The notes below the pieces were generated by a model. It was not told the DNA's origin, searched no databases, and was given only the letters and a program-made list of their open reading frames with translations. The translations under genes and the position numbers were made by a program. This document shows, in pieces, positions 35,541 to 43,958 of a stretch of 64,000 nt of DNA. The number at the start of each line of letters is the position of its first letter. Within the stretch, counting starts at the first letter, position 1. The DNA is from Cohnella lubricantis. Its GTDB lineage: Bacteria; Bacillota; Bacilli; Paenibacillales; Paenibacillaceae. Location of the stretch: the NCBI RefSeq assembly GCF_014212015.1, contig NZ_JACJVN010000019.1, positions 62,001 through 126,000 of the forward strand. Direction: 5' to 3'.

Positions 35541-35708
35541 GCCTAATCCCTCCGAAGCTGATTGCCATTCCCGTATAGAATGAGCCATCCGTGGATGAAT
35601 CATCCGGTTAACGTTTGACACGCTTCTTCGCCGATCCTTATAATTCTGGAGTATGGTTAAAGTTACCGCGAACGTTCAGGGACATCTAAGGAAGGGATTG
35701 TTGCCAAC

Positions 35709-36374
35709 ATGCTCAGCAAAGCGGAACGCATCAAACGGTCGAAAGCGCCGGCATCCTCGGGGGAGTGGGGCGACCGGCTGCCGCCGGGCCAGACGCTGAC
35801 CGAGAAGTTCCCGATCCTGCACGAAGGGGATATTCCCCGGTACGACATGGACGCCTGGGACTTCCGCGTGTTCGGCGAGGTCGAGGAGGCGCGAACGTTC
35901 AGCTACAACGACCTTCTGGCGCTGCCGCGCACGCGGGTGGAGACCGACATTCACTGCGTCACACGCTGGTCCAAGTTCGACACCGTCTGGGAAGGCGTTC
36001 GCTTCACGGAGCTGCTCAAGCTGCTGAAGGTGAAGCCGGAGGCGAAGTACGTCATGGTGCACGCCGATCCGGACTACGATACGAACGTGCCGCTAGAGGA
36101 TTTGATGGGGGACGATGTACTGCTGGCTTTCCGGTATAACGATGAACCGCTATCGGACAAGCACGGAGGCCCGCTCCGTCTGCTCGTGCCGCATCTGTAC
36201 TTCTGGAAGAGCGCCAAGTGGATTCGCGGCTTCGAGTTCATGAAGGAGGACCGGCAGGGCTATTGGGAGGTTCGGGGCTTCCATAGCTACGGCGATCCGT
36301 TCACGGAGCAGCGCTTCTCGGAAGACGATATGTACATGCCGGAGGACGAATGGCATCACAAGGACTATGATTAA
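35709..36374 (+). CDS. sulfite-oxidase-type molybdopterin-dependent oxidoreductase
   Basis: A 221-residue single-domain protein of the oxidoreductase molybdopterin-binding family (YuiH-like). The Mo-ligating cysteine is in DIHCVTRWSKFD (Cys near residue 82), preceded by WDFRVFGEVEEA and followed by WEGVRFTELL and VPHLYFWKSAKWIRGFEFM, the usual cofactor-binding pattern. The C-terminal end YGDPFTEQRF is also conserved. It has no Tat signal, so it is likely cytosolic. It lies after the divergent opuA unit and is 31 nt from the peptidase gene, possibly one operon. Confidence 0.85.
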   Translation: MLSKAERIKRSKAPASSGEWGDRLPPGQTLTEKFPILHEGDIPRYDMDAWDFRVFGEVEEARTFSYNDLLALPRTRVETDIHCVTRWSKFDTVWEGVRFTELLKLLKVKPEAKYVMVHADPDYDTNVPLEDLMGDDVLLAFRYNDEPLSDKHGGPLRLLVPHLYFWKSAKWIRGFEFMKEDRQGYWEVRGFHSYGDPFTEQRFSEDDMYMPEDEWHHKDYD

Positions 36375-36405
36375 TATCCGGGTAAAAAAGGTGAGGTGAT
36401 CCCGC

Positions 36406-37482
36406 ATGAACGTACCGCTTAATCCGCAATTGAATCGCGAATACATGCTCGCGATGCTGGACAAGCTGCTGAACACGCCGAGCCCAAGCGGCTTCTGCAT
36501 GAGGATCATGGCGCTTGTCCGCGAGGAAGCCGGCAAGCTCGGCTTCGAGGTGGAGATGACGCCGAAGGGCAACGGCATCATCACCATTCCCGCCCCCGCG
36601 CCCGGCAATGGAGCTGCCGGCGGTACGCTGGGCTTGTCGGCCCACGTCGATACGCTGGGCGCCATGGTTCGGGCCGTCAAGCCAAGCGGCATGATTCGCT
36701 TCACCCCGATCGGCGGCTACGCGATGCAGACGGTGGAGGGCGAATATTGCCTCATCCACACGCGCGACGGCCGCGCTTACGAAGGCACCGTGCTGTCCAC
36801 GAAGCCATCGGTGCATGTGCATTCGGACGCGCGGGATTGGAAGCGCGACGAGGAGAACATGGAGATCCGCATCGACGAGGCGGTATCCAGCAAGGAAGAC
36901 ACGCTGAAGCTCGGCATTCAGGTCGGCGACATCATCTCCTGGGACCCGCGCGCGCGGATGCTGCCGAACGGGTGGATCAAGTCCCGCCACTTGGACGACA
37001 AGGCGAGCGTGGCCGCGCTGTTCGGCATCCTCGAATGGCTCAAGCGCACGGGCACGCGCCCGCCGCGGCCGGTGAAGCTGGTGCTGTCCACGTACGAGGA
37101 GGTCGGGCACGGCGCCTCCCACATCCCGGAGGATATTACCGAGATGATCGCCGTCGACATGGGCGCGCTTGGCGACGACCTGTCCGCGACCGAGCGCGAC
37201 GTGTCGATCTGCGCGAAGGATTCGTCCGGGCCGTACGATTACGGCATGACGTCCCGCTTGATCGAGCTGGCCAAGCGGGAAGGCGTGCCGCATGCGGTAG
37301 ATATCTACCCGCATTACGGCTCCGACGCTTCCGCCGCGCTTCGAGGCGGAAGCAACATCCGCGCCGCGCTCATCGGGCCGGGCGTGCATGCCTCGCACGG
37401 CATGGAGCGTACGCACGCGGACGCTATCGCCGGGACGGCGGCGCTACTGCTGGCGTATATGCTGGAGCCGGCGGAAGGCTGA
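36406..37482 (+). CDS. M42-family metallo-aminopeptidase
   Basis: A 358-residue zinc/cobalt aminopeptidase of the M42 (glutamyl aminopeptidase/endoglucanase M) type, which forms tetrahedral dodecamers in related organisms. The metal residues appear in SAHVDTLGAMV (H near 78, D80), LDDKASVAALF (D near 195), TYEEVGHG (catalytic EE near 228) and IAVDMGAL (D near 250), plus the final His in VHASHGMERTH. GAGGTGA precedes ATG 36406. A perfect intrinsic terminator follows at 37524-37550. Confidence 0.9.
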   Translation: MNVPLNPQLNREYMLAMLDKLLNTPSPSGFCMRIMALVREEAGKLGFEVEMTPKGNGIITIPAPAPGNGAAGGTLGLSAHVDTLGAMVRAVKPSGMIRFTPIGGYAMQTVEGEYCLIHTRDGRAYEGTVLSTKPSVHVHSDARDWKRDEENMEIRIDEAVSSKEDTLKLGIQVGDIISWDPRARMLPNGWIKSRHLDDKASVAALFGILEWLKRTGTRPPRPVKLVLSTYEEVGHGASHIPEDITEMIAVDMGALGDDLSATERDVSICAKDSSGPYDYGMTSRLIELAKREGVPHAVDIYPHYGSDASAALRGGSNIRAALIGPGVHASHGMERTHADAIAGTAALLLAYMLEPAEG

Positions 37483-37523
37483 TCGGCGGCGCTTGTGCGC
37501 CGGACCAGAAATTGGAAGTTGGA

Positions 37524-37550
37524 GACCGCGAAATTTCGCGGTCTTTTTTT
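37524..37550 (+). terminator. intrinsic terminator after the M42 peptidase
   Basis: The palindrome GACCGCGAAATTTCGCGGTC (37524-37543) is followed by TTTTTTT. The stem is 7 to 10 bp depending on pairing of AAATTT. Confidence 0.95.
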
Positions 37551-37980
37551 GTTTTTCGAGCCTTTTCACCTGATATTACTTGAACTAATTTAGCCTGACT
37601 ATCGTCTATTTAACAACTAAGCAAACGGGCGGTAAGCACTAGATAAGCCGCTCCGAATGAAGGAGGGATGCACACGCCGATTGCGCTTTAAGCTTGACAG
37701 CGGAAGTTATACCAAGCATGAGTCATGGGTTCGTCTGACGAACGGCAGCAAGAGTAGTTATGCTGAATCGAACGTTGGATCGCACCGAAGATTGGCAGCA
37801 GGACAAGACAGAACGGCATAAAGATTTAACAAGTACCGATTCATCTAGATTAACCTCGAATGCAAACCTCGAACTCGGAAGTTATATGGCCTTATCAGCC
37901 CATCGGCGATTTATCATGCTTGATTGACTAGGGACCACGCTCCGAACCAGAAATACGGCAAGTAGAAGGAGTCCGCTGGC
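37551..37980. other. 430-nt region with no confirmed gene
   Basis: The stretch has mixed composition and no clear gene. At 37681 a TTG opens 46 codons (stop at 37819-37821). AAGGAGGG lies 13 nt upstream, a long distance. The peptide contains KLDSGSYTKHESWVRLTN, which does not match a family I know. It may be a chance frame, a small peptide or a relic. The last 100 nt probably hold the promoter of the acyltransferase. Confidence 0.4.
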
Positions 37981-40038
37981 ATGCGTAAACAAGTGAATAG
38001 CAAGTCGCGTTATATGCCCGGCCTTGACGGCCTTAGGGCGATCTCGGTATTGGCGGTTATCGCCTACCACTTGAATTTGAATTGGGCTCCCGGAGGTTAT
38101 CTGGGCGTCGGCGTCTTCTTTGTGTTATCCGGTTATTTGATTACAGACCAATTGGTCGCCAGATGGCAGCGCGATCGCAGCTTGGCGCTCGGAAGCTTCT
38201 GGCTGCGCAGAGCCCGCCGTCTGCTCCCCGCCATGCTGCTCATGACTGCGGTCGTGTGCGCGTACTTGGGGATTACCGATCCGCAACGGCTCGGAACGCT
38301 AGGCGGCGACGTGTTGTCTGCGGTCACGTATGTCAACAACTGGTGGCTGATTTTTCATAAGGTATCTTACTTTGAGAGCTTCGGACCTCCTTCCCCATTC
38401 GGCCATTATTGGTCGCTAGCGGTGGAGGAGCAATTCTATCTGGTCTGGCCGCTGCTGCTGGCGATCGGCTTGCGATTCATACCGCAGCGCGGCAAGCTCG
38501 CGGCCATCATCCTCGCGCTGGCGGCGGCTTCCGCTGCGGCGATGGCGCTGATGTACACGCCCGGCAGCGATCCGAGCCGCGTCTATTATGGCAGCGACAC
38601 TCGCGTGTTCGGGCTATTGATTGGCGCGGTGTTGGCCGTCATCTGGCCAAGCGGCAAGCTGACGGAGGCGAAGGCGGGAGCGGGTTCCCGCGTTGCTCTT
38701 AACGTATTCGGGTTGGCTTCGCTCGCGGCCTTGCTCTATATGATGTGGCGAATGCAGGAATACGACATCTTCGTCTACCGCGGCGGCCTGGTGCTGCTCT
38801 CAGTCGCATCGGCAGTGCTAGTCGCCACGCTGGCTCATCCGGCGAGCGGGATTGCCCGCCTCCTGTCGGTGAAGCCGCTGCGCTGGCTTGGCGTTCGCTC
38901 CTACGGCATCTATCTGTGGCATTATCCTGTTATCGCGCTGACGACGCCAGTCATCAGTACGGATGGCCCGAGTGTGACGCGAATCGCGCTGCAGGCGGCT
39001 GCCAGTATCATATTGGCAGCGCTGTCTTGGAAGTTCGTGGAGGAACCGATTCTTCGCGGCACTTGGAGGAAGGCGGTACAGGCAGGTTCGTTGTCGCGAC
39101 TGTCGCACCGCATGTCCCGCGGCGCCCGCAAGCATGCGGCTGCGATCGCGGCTGCGGGCTTGACGGTTGTGCTCTGCGTATCGTGTATAGGCACGGGATC
39201 GGTAGGCGGCGAGCGGAGCGCGGCCGCTTCCGATACAGGCGAGCTGGTTGTCCCTGCGAGCGCAGCTGGCGGAGTCCCTTCCAACGAGGGGATATCGAAT
39301 GCGCTAGGCGGCGGAGCGTCGAGCGGGGCGGCATCGAGCGGAGCGGCTTCCAATGCAATAGGCAGCGGCGCATCCGATAAAGGCGCTCCGAGACACGCCG
39401 GCAGCGGCTCGACGAATCCGGCAAGTGGCGATCATGCAGGGAAGCAAACGGACAGTGACCATGCCCCGATACCAGCAGACGATAAGGGCGCTTCGAGCGC
39501 GGGGAGCTCGACCCCGGCCGGGGATGAAGCAGCCTCGGACGAAGCAGCGCCGAAGTCCGGCGAAGGCATTACGATCATCGGCGACTCCGTCATTCTTGGC
39601 GTGAAGTCGACCTTGGAGGAGCAGCGCCCGGGCATTGTCGTAGACGGCAAGATCGGCCGGCAGCTCACACAGGCTTTCGACACGATTGATTCGTATGAGA
39701 AGGCTGGAGCTCTGGGTGACATCGTTATTCTGGAGCTCGGGACGAACGGCACGTTCACCGCCAAGAAGCTGTCGCAGCTGCTAGATGCGATCGGCGACCA
39801 GCGGCACATTCTGCTCATTAACACGAGAGTGCCCCGGAAGTGGCAGGACGAAGTCAACAAGATGCTCTCCAACGCGGCAGAAGCCCGGGACAACGTCGCC
39901 TTGGTCGACTGGTACGCTGCCAGCAAAGGCAAGGACGGCTATTTCGCCAAAGACGGCGTTCACCTGAACAGCGAAGGAGCCGCGTCTTACGCGGAGATGC
40001 TGACGTCTGCCGTTGATAAACTTAAGCTGGAAGCGTAA
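37981..40038 (+). CDS. OatA-like acyltransferase (AT3 membrane domain plus SGNH domain)
   Basis: A 685-residue membrane protein. Residues of about 10-390 are an AT3 (acyltransferase 3) domain with ten or so membrane helices: GLDGLRAISVLAVIAYH, GYLGVGVFFVLSGYLIT, RRARRLLPAM, and SFGPPSPFGHYWSLAVEEQFYLVWPL. Residues of about 400-515 are a Gly/Ala/Ser-rich linker outside the membrane (ASSGAASSGAAS). The C-terminal SGNH hydrolase domain has IIGDSVILG, ELGTNG and DGVHLN with the catalytic Ser, Asn and Asp-His. This is the OatA plan for O-acetylation of peptidoglycan or teichoic acid. The exact acceptor is unknown. Confidence 0.88.
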   Translation: MRKQVNSKSRYMPGLDGLRAISVLAVIAYHLNLNWAPGGYLGVGVFFVLSGYLITDQLVARWQRDRSLALGSFWLRRARRLLPAMLLMTAVVCAYLGITDPQRLGTLGGDVLSAVTYVNNWWLIFHKVSYFESFGPPSPFGHYWSLAVEEQFYLVWPLLLAIGLRFIPQRGKLAAIILALAAASAAAMALMYTPGSDPSRVYYGSDTRVFGLLIGAVLAVIWPSGKLTEAKAGAGSRVALNVFGLASLAALLYMMWRMQEYDIFVYRGGLVLLSVASAVLVATLAHPASGIARLLSVKPLRWLGVRSYGIYLWHYPVIALTTPVISTDGPSVTRIALQAAASIILAALSWKFVEEPILRGTWRKAVQAGSLSRLSHRMSRGARKHAAAIAAAGLTVVLCVSCIGTGSVGGERSAAASDTGELVVPASAAGGVPSNEGISNALGGGASSGAASSGAASNAIGSGASDKGAPRHAGSGSTNPASGDHAGKQTDSDHAPIPADDKGASSAGSSTPAGDEAASDEAAPKSGEGITIIGDSVILGVKSTLEEQRPGIVVDGKIGRQLTQAFDTIDSYEKAGALGDIVILELGTNGTFTAKKLSQLLDAIGDQRHILLINTRVPRKWQDEVNKMLSNAAEARDNVALVDWYAASKGKDGYFAKDGVHLNSEGAASYAEMLTSAVDKLKLEA

Positions 40039-40113
40039 AGCGGAACGGCTTGAACCGGATTGCTTTATCGGACTAAAGCGCCCGGCGGGGGTATATCTAT
40101 TCAGGCACCTATG

Positions 40114-40215
40114 AGGCTTATCCCCACAACTCAGGCAGAGCTCCACGTCGCCCGATCTACCTGTACTGACGCAAGGGGATAAGCCTAACAGCCTGAGCGG
40201 AGGGGATAGTGGCAT
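40114..40215. repeat. intergenic repeat, AGGGGATAGTGGCA family, copy 3
   Basis: The left part AGGCTTATCCCC (near 40114) is inverted against CTGACGCAAGGGGATAAGCC (40166-40185). A third half-unit in direct orientation, CTGAGCGGAGGGGATAGTGG, follows at 40193-40212. The two halves show the two end types (ATAAGCCT and ATAGTGGCA) that also occur at other copies. Confidence 0.7.
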
Positions 40216-40275
40216 ATCCGTGTGACAAAGGGATGTGTCGGACGAATCGTTCCGGTACGGTTTGACAACGAGCAC

Positions 40276-40316
40276 ACAACGAACCCCCAAGGGAGAGTCC
40301 CTTGGGGGTTCGTTGT
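40276..40316. terminator. very stable hairpin between convergent genes
   Basis: A perfect 19-bp stem (40276-40294 and 40298-40316) with a GAG loop contains ACCCCCAAGGGA and its complement. It lies between the ends of the acyltransferase (plus) and the flavin oxidoreductase (minus). T runs are absent, but its stability suggests a bidirectional terminator. Confidence 0.8.
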
Positions 40317-40335
40317 TCCAACGCGTCGCCGGCGG

Positions 40336-41334
40336 TTACATGCCGAACGCTTCGGCTAGCAGCCGATATGACTTCAGGCGGGCTTCGAAGTCGTGCGTCA
40401 GCGTGACGACCATGAACTCGTCGATGCCGAATTGGTCCTGCATGTTCAGCAGCCGCGCGCGCACTTGGGCAGGCGTCCCGATGATCCGGCGCTGGCGCAC
40501 AGCGCGGATGCGTTCGCGGTCATAGTCCGTATACGGATAACTCTCCGCCGTCTCAACGGAAGGGAACCAGTCGAGCATCCGCCCTTGCTCGAGCGAGAGG
40601 AAGAACAGATCGGTGCTCGTCGCAAGCCGCGAAGCTTCTTCCTCCGTGTCGGCGCAGATGACCATGACGGCGGCCAAGGCGCGGGGCTCCGGGTGGCGCT
40701 CGGACGGCTTGAAGTTCTCCTTGTAGTAATGAACGGCGTCTTCGCTTCCCGGAACGCCGAAGAACTGCGCGTAAGCATAGTTGGCGCCTTTGCGCGCGGC
40801 GATCTGAGCGGTGCCGAGGCTTGAGCCGAGCAGCCACACTTCGGGAGCGGTCGGAATGAGCGGCGACGCCTGCAATCCGGCAAAACGATGCCCGGCCGGC
40901 AGCTTGTCGTACAAGTACGCGTTCAGATCGTCGACTTGCTCGGGGTAACGGTCGATGTCGACGAATTTGCCTTCCTGCAGCGCGCGGGTGGACAGCGGCA
41001 TGCCGCCCGGCGCGCGGCCGAGGCCGAGGTCGATCCGGCCAGGGTGCAGCGCCTCCAGCAGCTTGAAGTTCTCGGCTACCTTGTATGCGCTGTAATGGGG
41101 CAGCATAATGCCGCCGGAGCCGACGCGGATTCGCGACGTCGCTGCGGCGAGATGGGCGATCAGCACCTCAGGACTCGAATGGGCCAGCGCGCGCGATGCA
41201 TGGTGCTCGGACACCCAATAGCGGTGGTAGCCTAGCTCGTCTGCGAGCTGAGCGAGCCGTGTCGTCTCGGCCAGCGTCTGGGAAGCCGTACGTCCTTCGC
41301 AAATTTGCGATTGATCGAGGACGCTTAATATCAT
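40336..41334 (-). CDS. luciferase-like (LLM class) flavin-dependent oxidoreductase
   Basis: A 332-residue TIM-barrel protein of the bacterial luciferase family. The start ILSVLDQSQICEGRTASQTL, the substrate strand YHRYWVSEHHASRALAHSSPEVL, GGIMLPHYSAYKVAENFKLLEALHPGRIDLGLGRAPGG and VWLLGSSLGTAQIAARKG are the marks of the MsnO8-type subgroup. It probably uses FMNH2 on an unknown substrate. ATG 41334 is chosen because GAGGTG lies just upstream; a slightly longer frame begins at 41343. It diverges from the UPF0173 gene. Confidence 0.9.
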   Translation of the reverse strand: MILSVLDQSQICEGRTASQTLAETTRLAQLADELGYHRYWVSEHHASRALAHSSPEVLIAHLAAATSRIRVGSGGIMLPHYSAYKVAENFKLLEALHPGRIDLGLGRAPGGMPLSTRALQEGKFVDIDRYPEQVDDLNAYLYDKLPAGHRFAGLQASPLIPTAPEVWLLGSSLGTAQIAARKGANYAYAQFFGVPGSEDAVHYYKENFKPSERHPEPRALAAVMVICADTEEEASRLATSTDLFFLSLEQGRMLDWFPSVETAESYPYTDYDRERIRAVRQRRIIGTPAQVRARLLNMQDQFGIDEFMVVTLTHDFEARLKSYRLLAEAFGM

Positions 41335-41516
41335 CGGACACACCTCGTTTTGAAGACGGAGTTGGATGGAGCGGACCGTCCTATTTTGTGAGAACCATAT
41401 GGTTATTTATCATAACGCTCGGCCTAACTGTAGTCAATATTTGCACAGAATATGCCAGTCGGCTTGATTACGGAAATTTTTTGCTTATGATAGAGGTAGA
41501 GGAGGATGATTCGAAT

Positions 41517-42209
41517 ATGGAAATTACATATCACGGCCATTCAACGGTCCAGATTACGACAGGCGGGAAGTCTCTCATTATCGACCCGTTCCTAAGCTTC
41601 AACCCGCTCGCGAAGGCGAAGCCTGAGAGTATCAAGGTTGACGCGGTGCTGCTGACGCATGCGCACGACGATCATATTCTGGACGCCGGACCTATCTCGC
41701 AGGCCAATGGCGATGCGCCGATCGTATCGATCGTCGAACTCGCGACGTGGCTGTCTTGGAAAGGCCTGAGTACGATCGGCATGAACATGGGGGGCACGGT
41801 GGATCTGGGCTTCGCTCAAGTGAAGATGATTCAAGCATTCCACAGCTCGGGCATCGCGCTGCCGGACGAGAAGCGAATCGTGAACGCGGGCATGCCGGCC
41901 GGCTTCATCATTCGCGCGGAGGGCAAGACGATACTGCATACGGGCGACACGGCGTTGTTCGGGGACATGAAGATGATCGGCGAGCGTGAGAAAATTGATC
42001 TGGCATTCATCCCGATCGGCGGACACTTCACCATGGACCCGGAAGACGCGCTCCAAGCGGCGGAGTGGTTCAAGGCTCGGCAAGTCGTGCCGATCCACTA
42101 CGACACGTTCCCGCCGATCAAGCAGGATGCCGGAGCCTTCGCCAGCCGTCTGGAAGAGAAGGGCATTCGCGGCCGTGTGCTCGCGCCGGGCGAGACGCTC
42201 ACGCTGTAA
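41517..42209 (+). CDS. UPF0173 metallo-hydrolase
   Basis: A 230-residue metallo-beta-lactamase-fold protein of the UPF0173 (YtkL) family. Zinc ligands are in LTHAHDDHILD (residues about 48-58), with YHGHSTVQI at the start, HTGDTALFGDM (about 142-152), PIGGHFTMDPEDA and VPIHYDTFPPIKQD near the end. The true start is ATG 41517, after GAGGAGGATG; the upstream open frame has no sign of translation. The cellular substrate of this family is not known. The gene is divergently oriented from the LLM gene. Confidence 0.92.
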   Translation: MEITYHGHSTVQITTGGKSLIIDPFLSFNPLAKAKPESIKVDAVLLTHAHDDHILDAGPISQANGDAPIVSIVELATWLSWKGLSTIGMNMGGTVDLGFAQVKMIQAFHSSGIALPDEKRIVNAGMPAGFIIRAEGKTILHTGDTALFGDMKMIGEREKIDLAFIPIGGHFTMDPEDALQAAEWFKARQVVPIHYDTFPPIKQDAGAFASRLEEKGIRGRVLAPGETLTL

Positions 42210-42312
42210 GGAGCGGGAGTGTTACTGAAGCTTGGCGACGAATGCTGGAATTCTTTTTTTTAGCTTCAAACGGATGTTGTTGTAACTGAGGTTGATAGAA
42301 GGAGTCATCATC

Positions 42313-42594
42313 ATGGCGAAGAAGAGACCCGCGCAGCATCAGCGCAGGCAGCCGGAGACGCGGCCGCAGTCGCAGGAAGCGTCCGGCGGGGCTACGCTGA
42401 AGGAACTGCTAAGCGCGGATGTGCTTGGCAAGCTGAAGGCGCAGGCCGAAGAGCTGAAGGCCGACGAAGCCCGACGCAAGGAGCAGAAGCGACAGGAAGA
42501 GGAAGAGGCGCGGAAGGCCGAGCAGAAGCGGCTGGAGAACAATTTTGAGTATTTGCTGAACAACAGCAGCATGGATTGGAAGAAGCATAAGTAA
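42313..42594 (+). CDS. YqkE-like (DUF3886) protein
   Basis: A 93-residue, highly charged protein. It starts MAKKRPAQHQRRQ, has the family motif TLKELLSADVLGKLKAQAEEL (about residues 28-48), then a long Glu/Lys/Arg coiled-coil region and the end NNFEYLLNNSSMDWKKHK, which is diagnostic of the YqkE family in Bacilli. No function is established. AAGGAG lies 8 nt before ATG 42313. A hairpin with CTT tail follows at 42604-42653. Confidence 0.87.
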   Translation: MAKKRPAQHQRRQPETRPQSQEASGGATLKELLSADVLGKLKAQAEELKADEARRKEQKRQEEEEARKAEQKRLENNFEYLLNNSSMDWKKHK

Positions 42595-42603
42595 ATATAA
42601 CTG

Positions 42604-42653
42604 AAGGGGGCAGTCCCATCGGCCGTTTGGCCCGCCGGGAGCGCCCCCTTCTT
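42604..42653 (+). terminator. terminator-like hairpin after the yqkE-like gene
   Basis: AAGGGGG (42604-42610) pairs with CCCCCTT (42644-42650); inside, GGCC and GGCGG/CCGCC-like stretches give further pairing. A short CTT follows. It lies 10 nt after the stop codon. Confidence 0.6.
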
Positions 42654-42750
42654 GCGATCGGAAGATGAGCGGCGGGAAATGAACAAGTAGCGGGATCTGC
42701 ACTCCCCATGGACCTTTGTTGTCCTTCATCCTTCACTGATGATTTTGCAG

Positions 42751-42771
42751 CTGAGCTGAGGGGATAAGCCT
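42751..42771 (+). repeat. solitary half-unit of the AGGGGATA repeat family, copy 4
   Basis: CTGAGCTGAGGGGATAAGCC (42751-42770) matches the half-unit CTGACGCAAGGGGATAAGCC at 40166 in 16 of 20 positions. No inverted partner is visible, so it is a single arm. Confidence 0.55.
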
Positions 42772-42804
42772 GTAAAAGAGGCGGGAGAAGGGGGGCGGAT
42801 CGGC

Positions 42805-43794
42805 ATGGAGGCGGCAGGAGGAGGGCAATCGGTGGAGAGACATCGTATCATCCTCGACCTGGAGGGCGGCATCGATGGCGCGATTGCGCTGATCTACGCC
42901 TTGCTCGCGCCTGATATAGCGCTGGAAGGCGTAACGTCGGTGCGCGGCGAGACGAGCGCGTTCATCGCGGCGGAGCAGGCGCTGCGCATTGCGCAGCTGT
43001 GCGCGCCCGGCAGCGGGCTGCGCGCGGCCGCCGGTGCGGATGCGCCTGCGCCGCGCCAAGGCCGTATTGGCCCGGCAGCCGCAGGGCACGGGCCGACGGG
43101 TTTAGGCGGCGTGCTGTTGCCGCCGGCCGAAGGGCAGCCGCTGCGAGAGACGGCTGCCGAGTTCGTCGCGCGCCTGGCGGGCGAGCGTCCGGGCGAGCTC
43201 GCATATGTGCTCGCCGGGCGCGCGACGAACTGGCCGCTCGCGCTGCGGCAGGACCCGGCGCTCGCCGGCAAGCTGCGCCGCGTCGTCCAGCTTGGCGGCG
43301 CCGTTCTCGTGTCGGGCGACGCGACGCCGGTCGCCGAAGCGAACTTCCGCGCCGACCCCGAGGCGGCGGATGCGCTGCTGCAGACCGCGCCCGACCTGAC
43401 GGCGGTCGGGCTGGACGCCTCCGCGAAGCTTGCGATTGCGCCTTCGCGGCTAGGTCTGATCGAGCCGATCGTACCTCCGGCTCAGGCGCGTGCGCTCCGG
43501 CTGCTGCGCCGCCTGCTCGATTACCGCGTCCGCCATCCGCTGCGCGATGGCGATCCGATCGGTCTGGCGCCGCTGCCAGGCGTCGCGGCCCTGCTTGCGG
43601 CGACCCGGCCGGAGCTGTTCGCCTACCGCGTATGGCCCGCCCGGGTCGCCGCGGAAGGCGAGCTCACGGCCGGCATGGTGATCGCCGACCGCCGCCGCCG
43701 GCCGTCGCTTCCAGGGGGCCGGCCGGTTCGCTTCGCCGTTGACTTGGACACGGAAGCGGCGCTCCATGCTTTTCTGTCCGTCTGGGTTCGATAG
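42805..43794 (+). CDS. degenerate nucleoside hydrolase (IUNH-fold) family protein
   Basis: A 329-residue protein that follows the inosine-uridine nucleoside hydrolase pattern throughout. The calcium loop, usually DTDPGIDDA, is DLEGGIDGA here (residues about 18-26): the second Asp is Glu and the last Asp is Gly. TNWPLAL corresponds to the TNIALAL segment, LGGAV to the substrate-binding MGG loop, EANFRADPEAADALL to NFxxDPEAA, and the closing FAVDLDTEAALHAFL also fits. Loss of a metal-binding Asp suggests low or altered activity. The gene is strikingly Ala/Arg/Gly-rich and higher in GC than its neighbours. A paralogue with a new role is possible. Confidence 0.7.
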   Translation: MEAAGGGQSVERHRIILDLEGGIDGAIALIYALLAPDIALEGVTSVRGETSAFIAAEQALRIAQLCAPGSGLRAAAGADAPAPRQGRIGPAAAGHGPTGLGGVLLPPAEGQPLRETAAEFVARLAGERPGELAYVLAGRATNWPLALRQDPALAGKLRRVVQLGGAVLVSGDATPVAEANFRADPEAADALLQTAPDLTAVGLDASAKLAIAPSRLGLIEPIVPPAQARALRLLRRLLDYRVRHPLRDGDPIGLAPLPGVAALLAATRPELFAYRVWPARVAAEGELTAGMVIADRRRRPSLPGGRPVRFAVDLDTEAALHAFLSVWVR

Positions 43795-43924
43795 GGAACG
43801 CCGGAACCGCTTCCAACGCTGCTATTTTGGGGAAAAATTGTTAGCGGAAAATCTAGGATCTGCACAAAATCACGTATTTACAAGAGCAATCGAGCGGAGT
43901 ATTATAAAAAACGTATCGCAGAAG

Positions 43925-43939
43925 TTGTATACAAGTACA
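43925..43939. promoter_or_regulatory. GntR-type operator upstream of gntR
   Basis: TTGTATACAAGTACA contains the perfect palindrome TTGTATACAA, the core of the B. subtilis gnt operator. It lies 20 nt before the gntR ATG and overlaps the probable promoter. A related palindrome occurs before gntP (44839-44852). Confidence 0.7.
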
Positions 43940-43958
43940 CAGTCAAAGGAGGCGTTGA

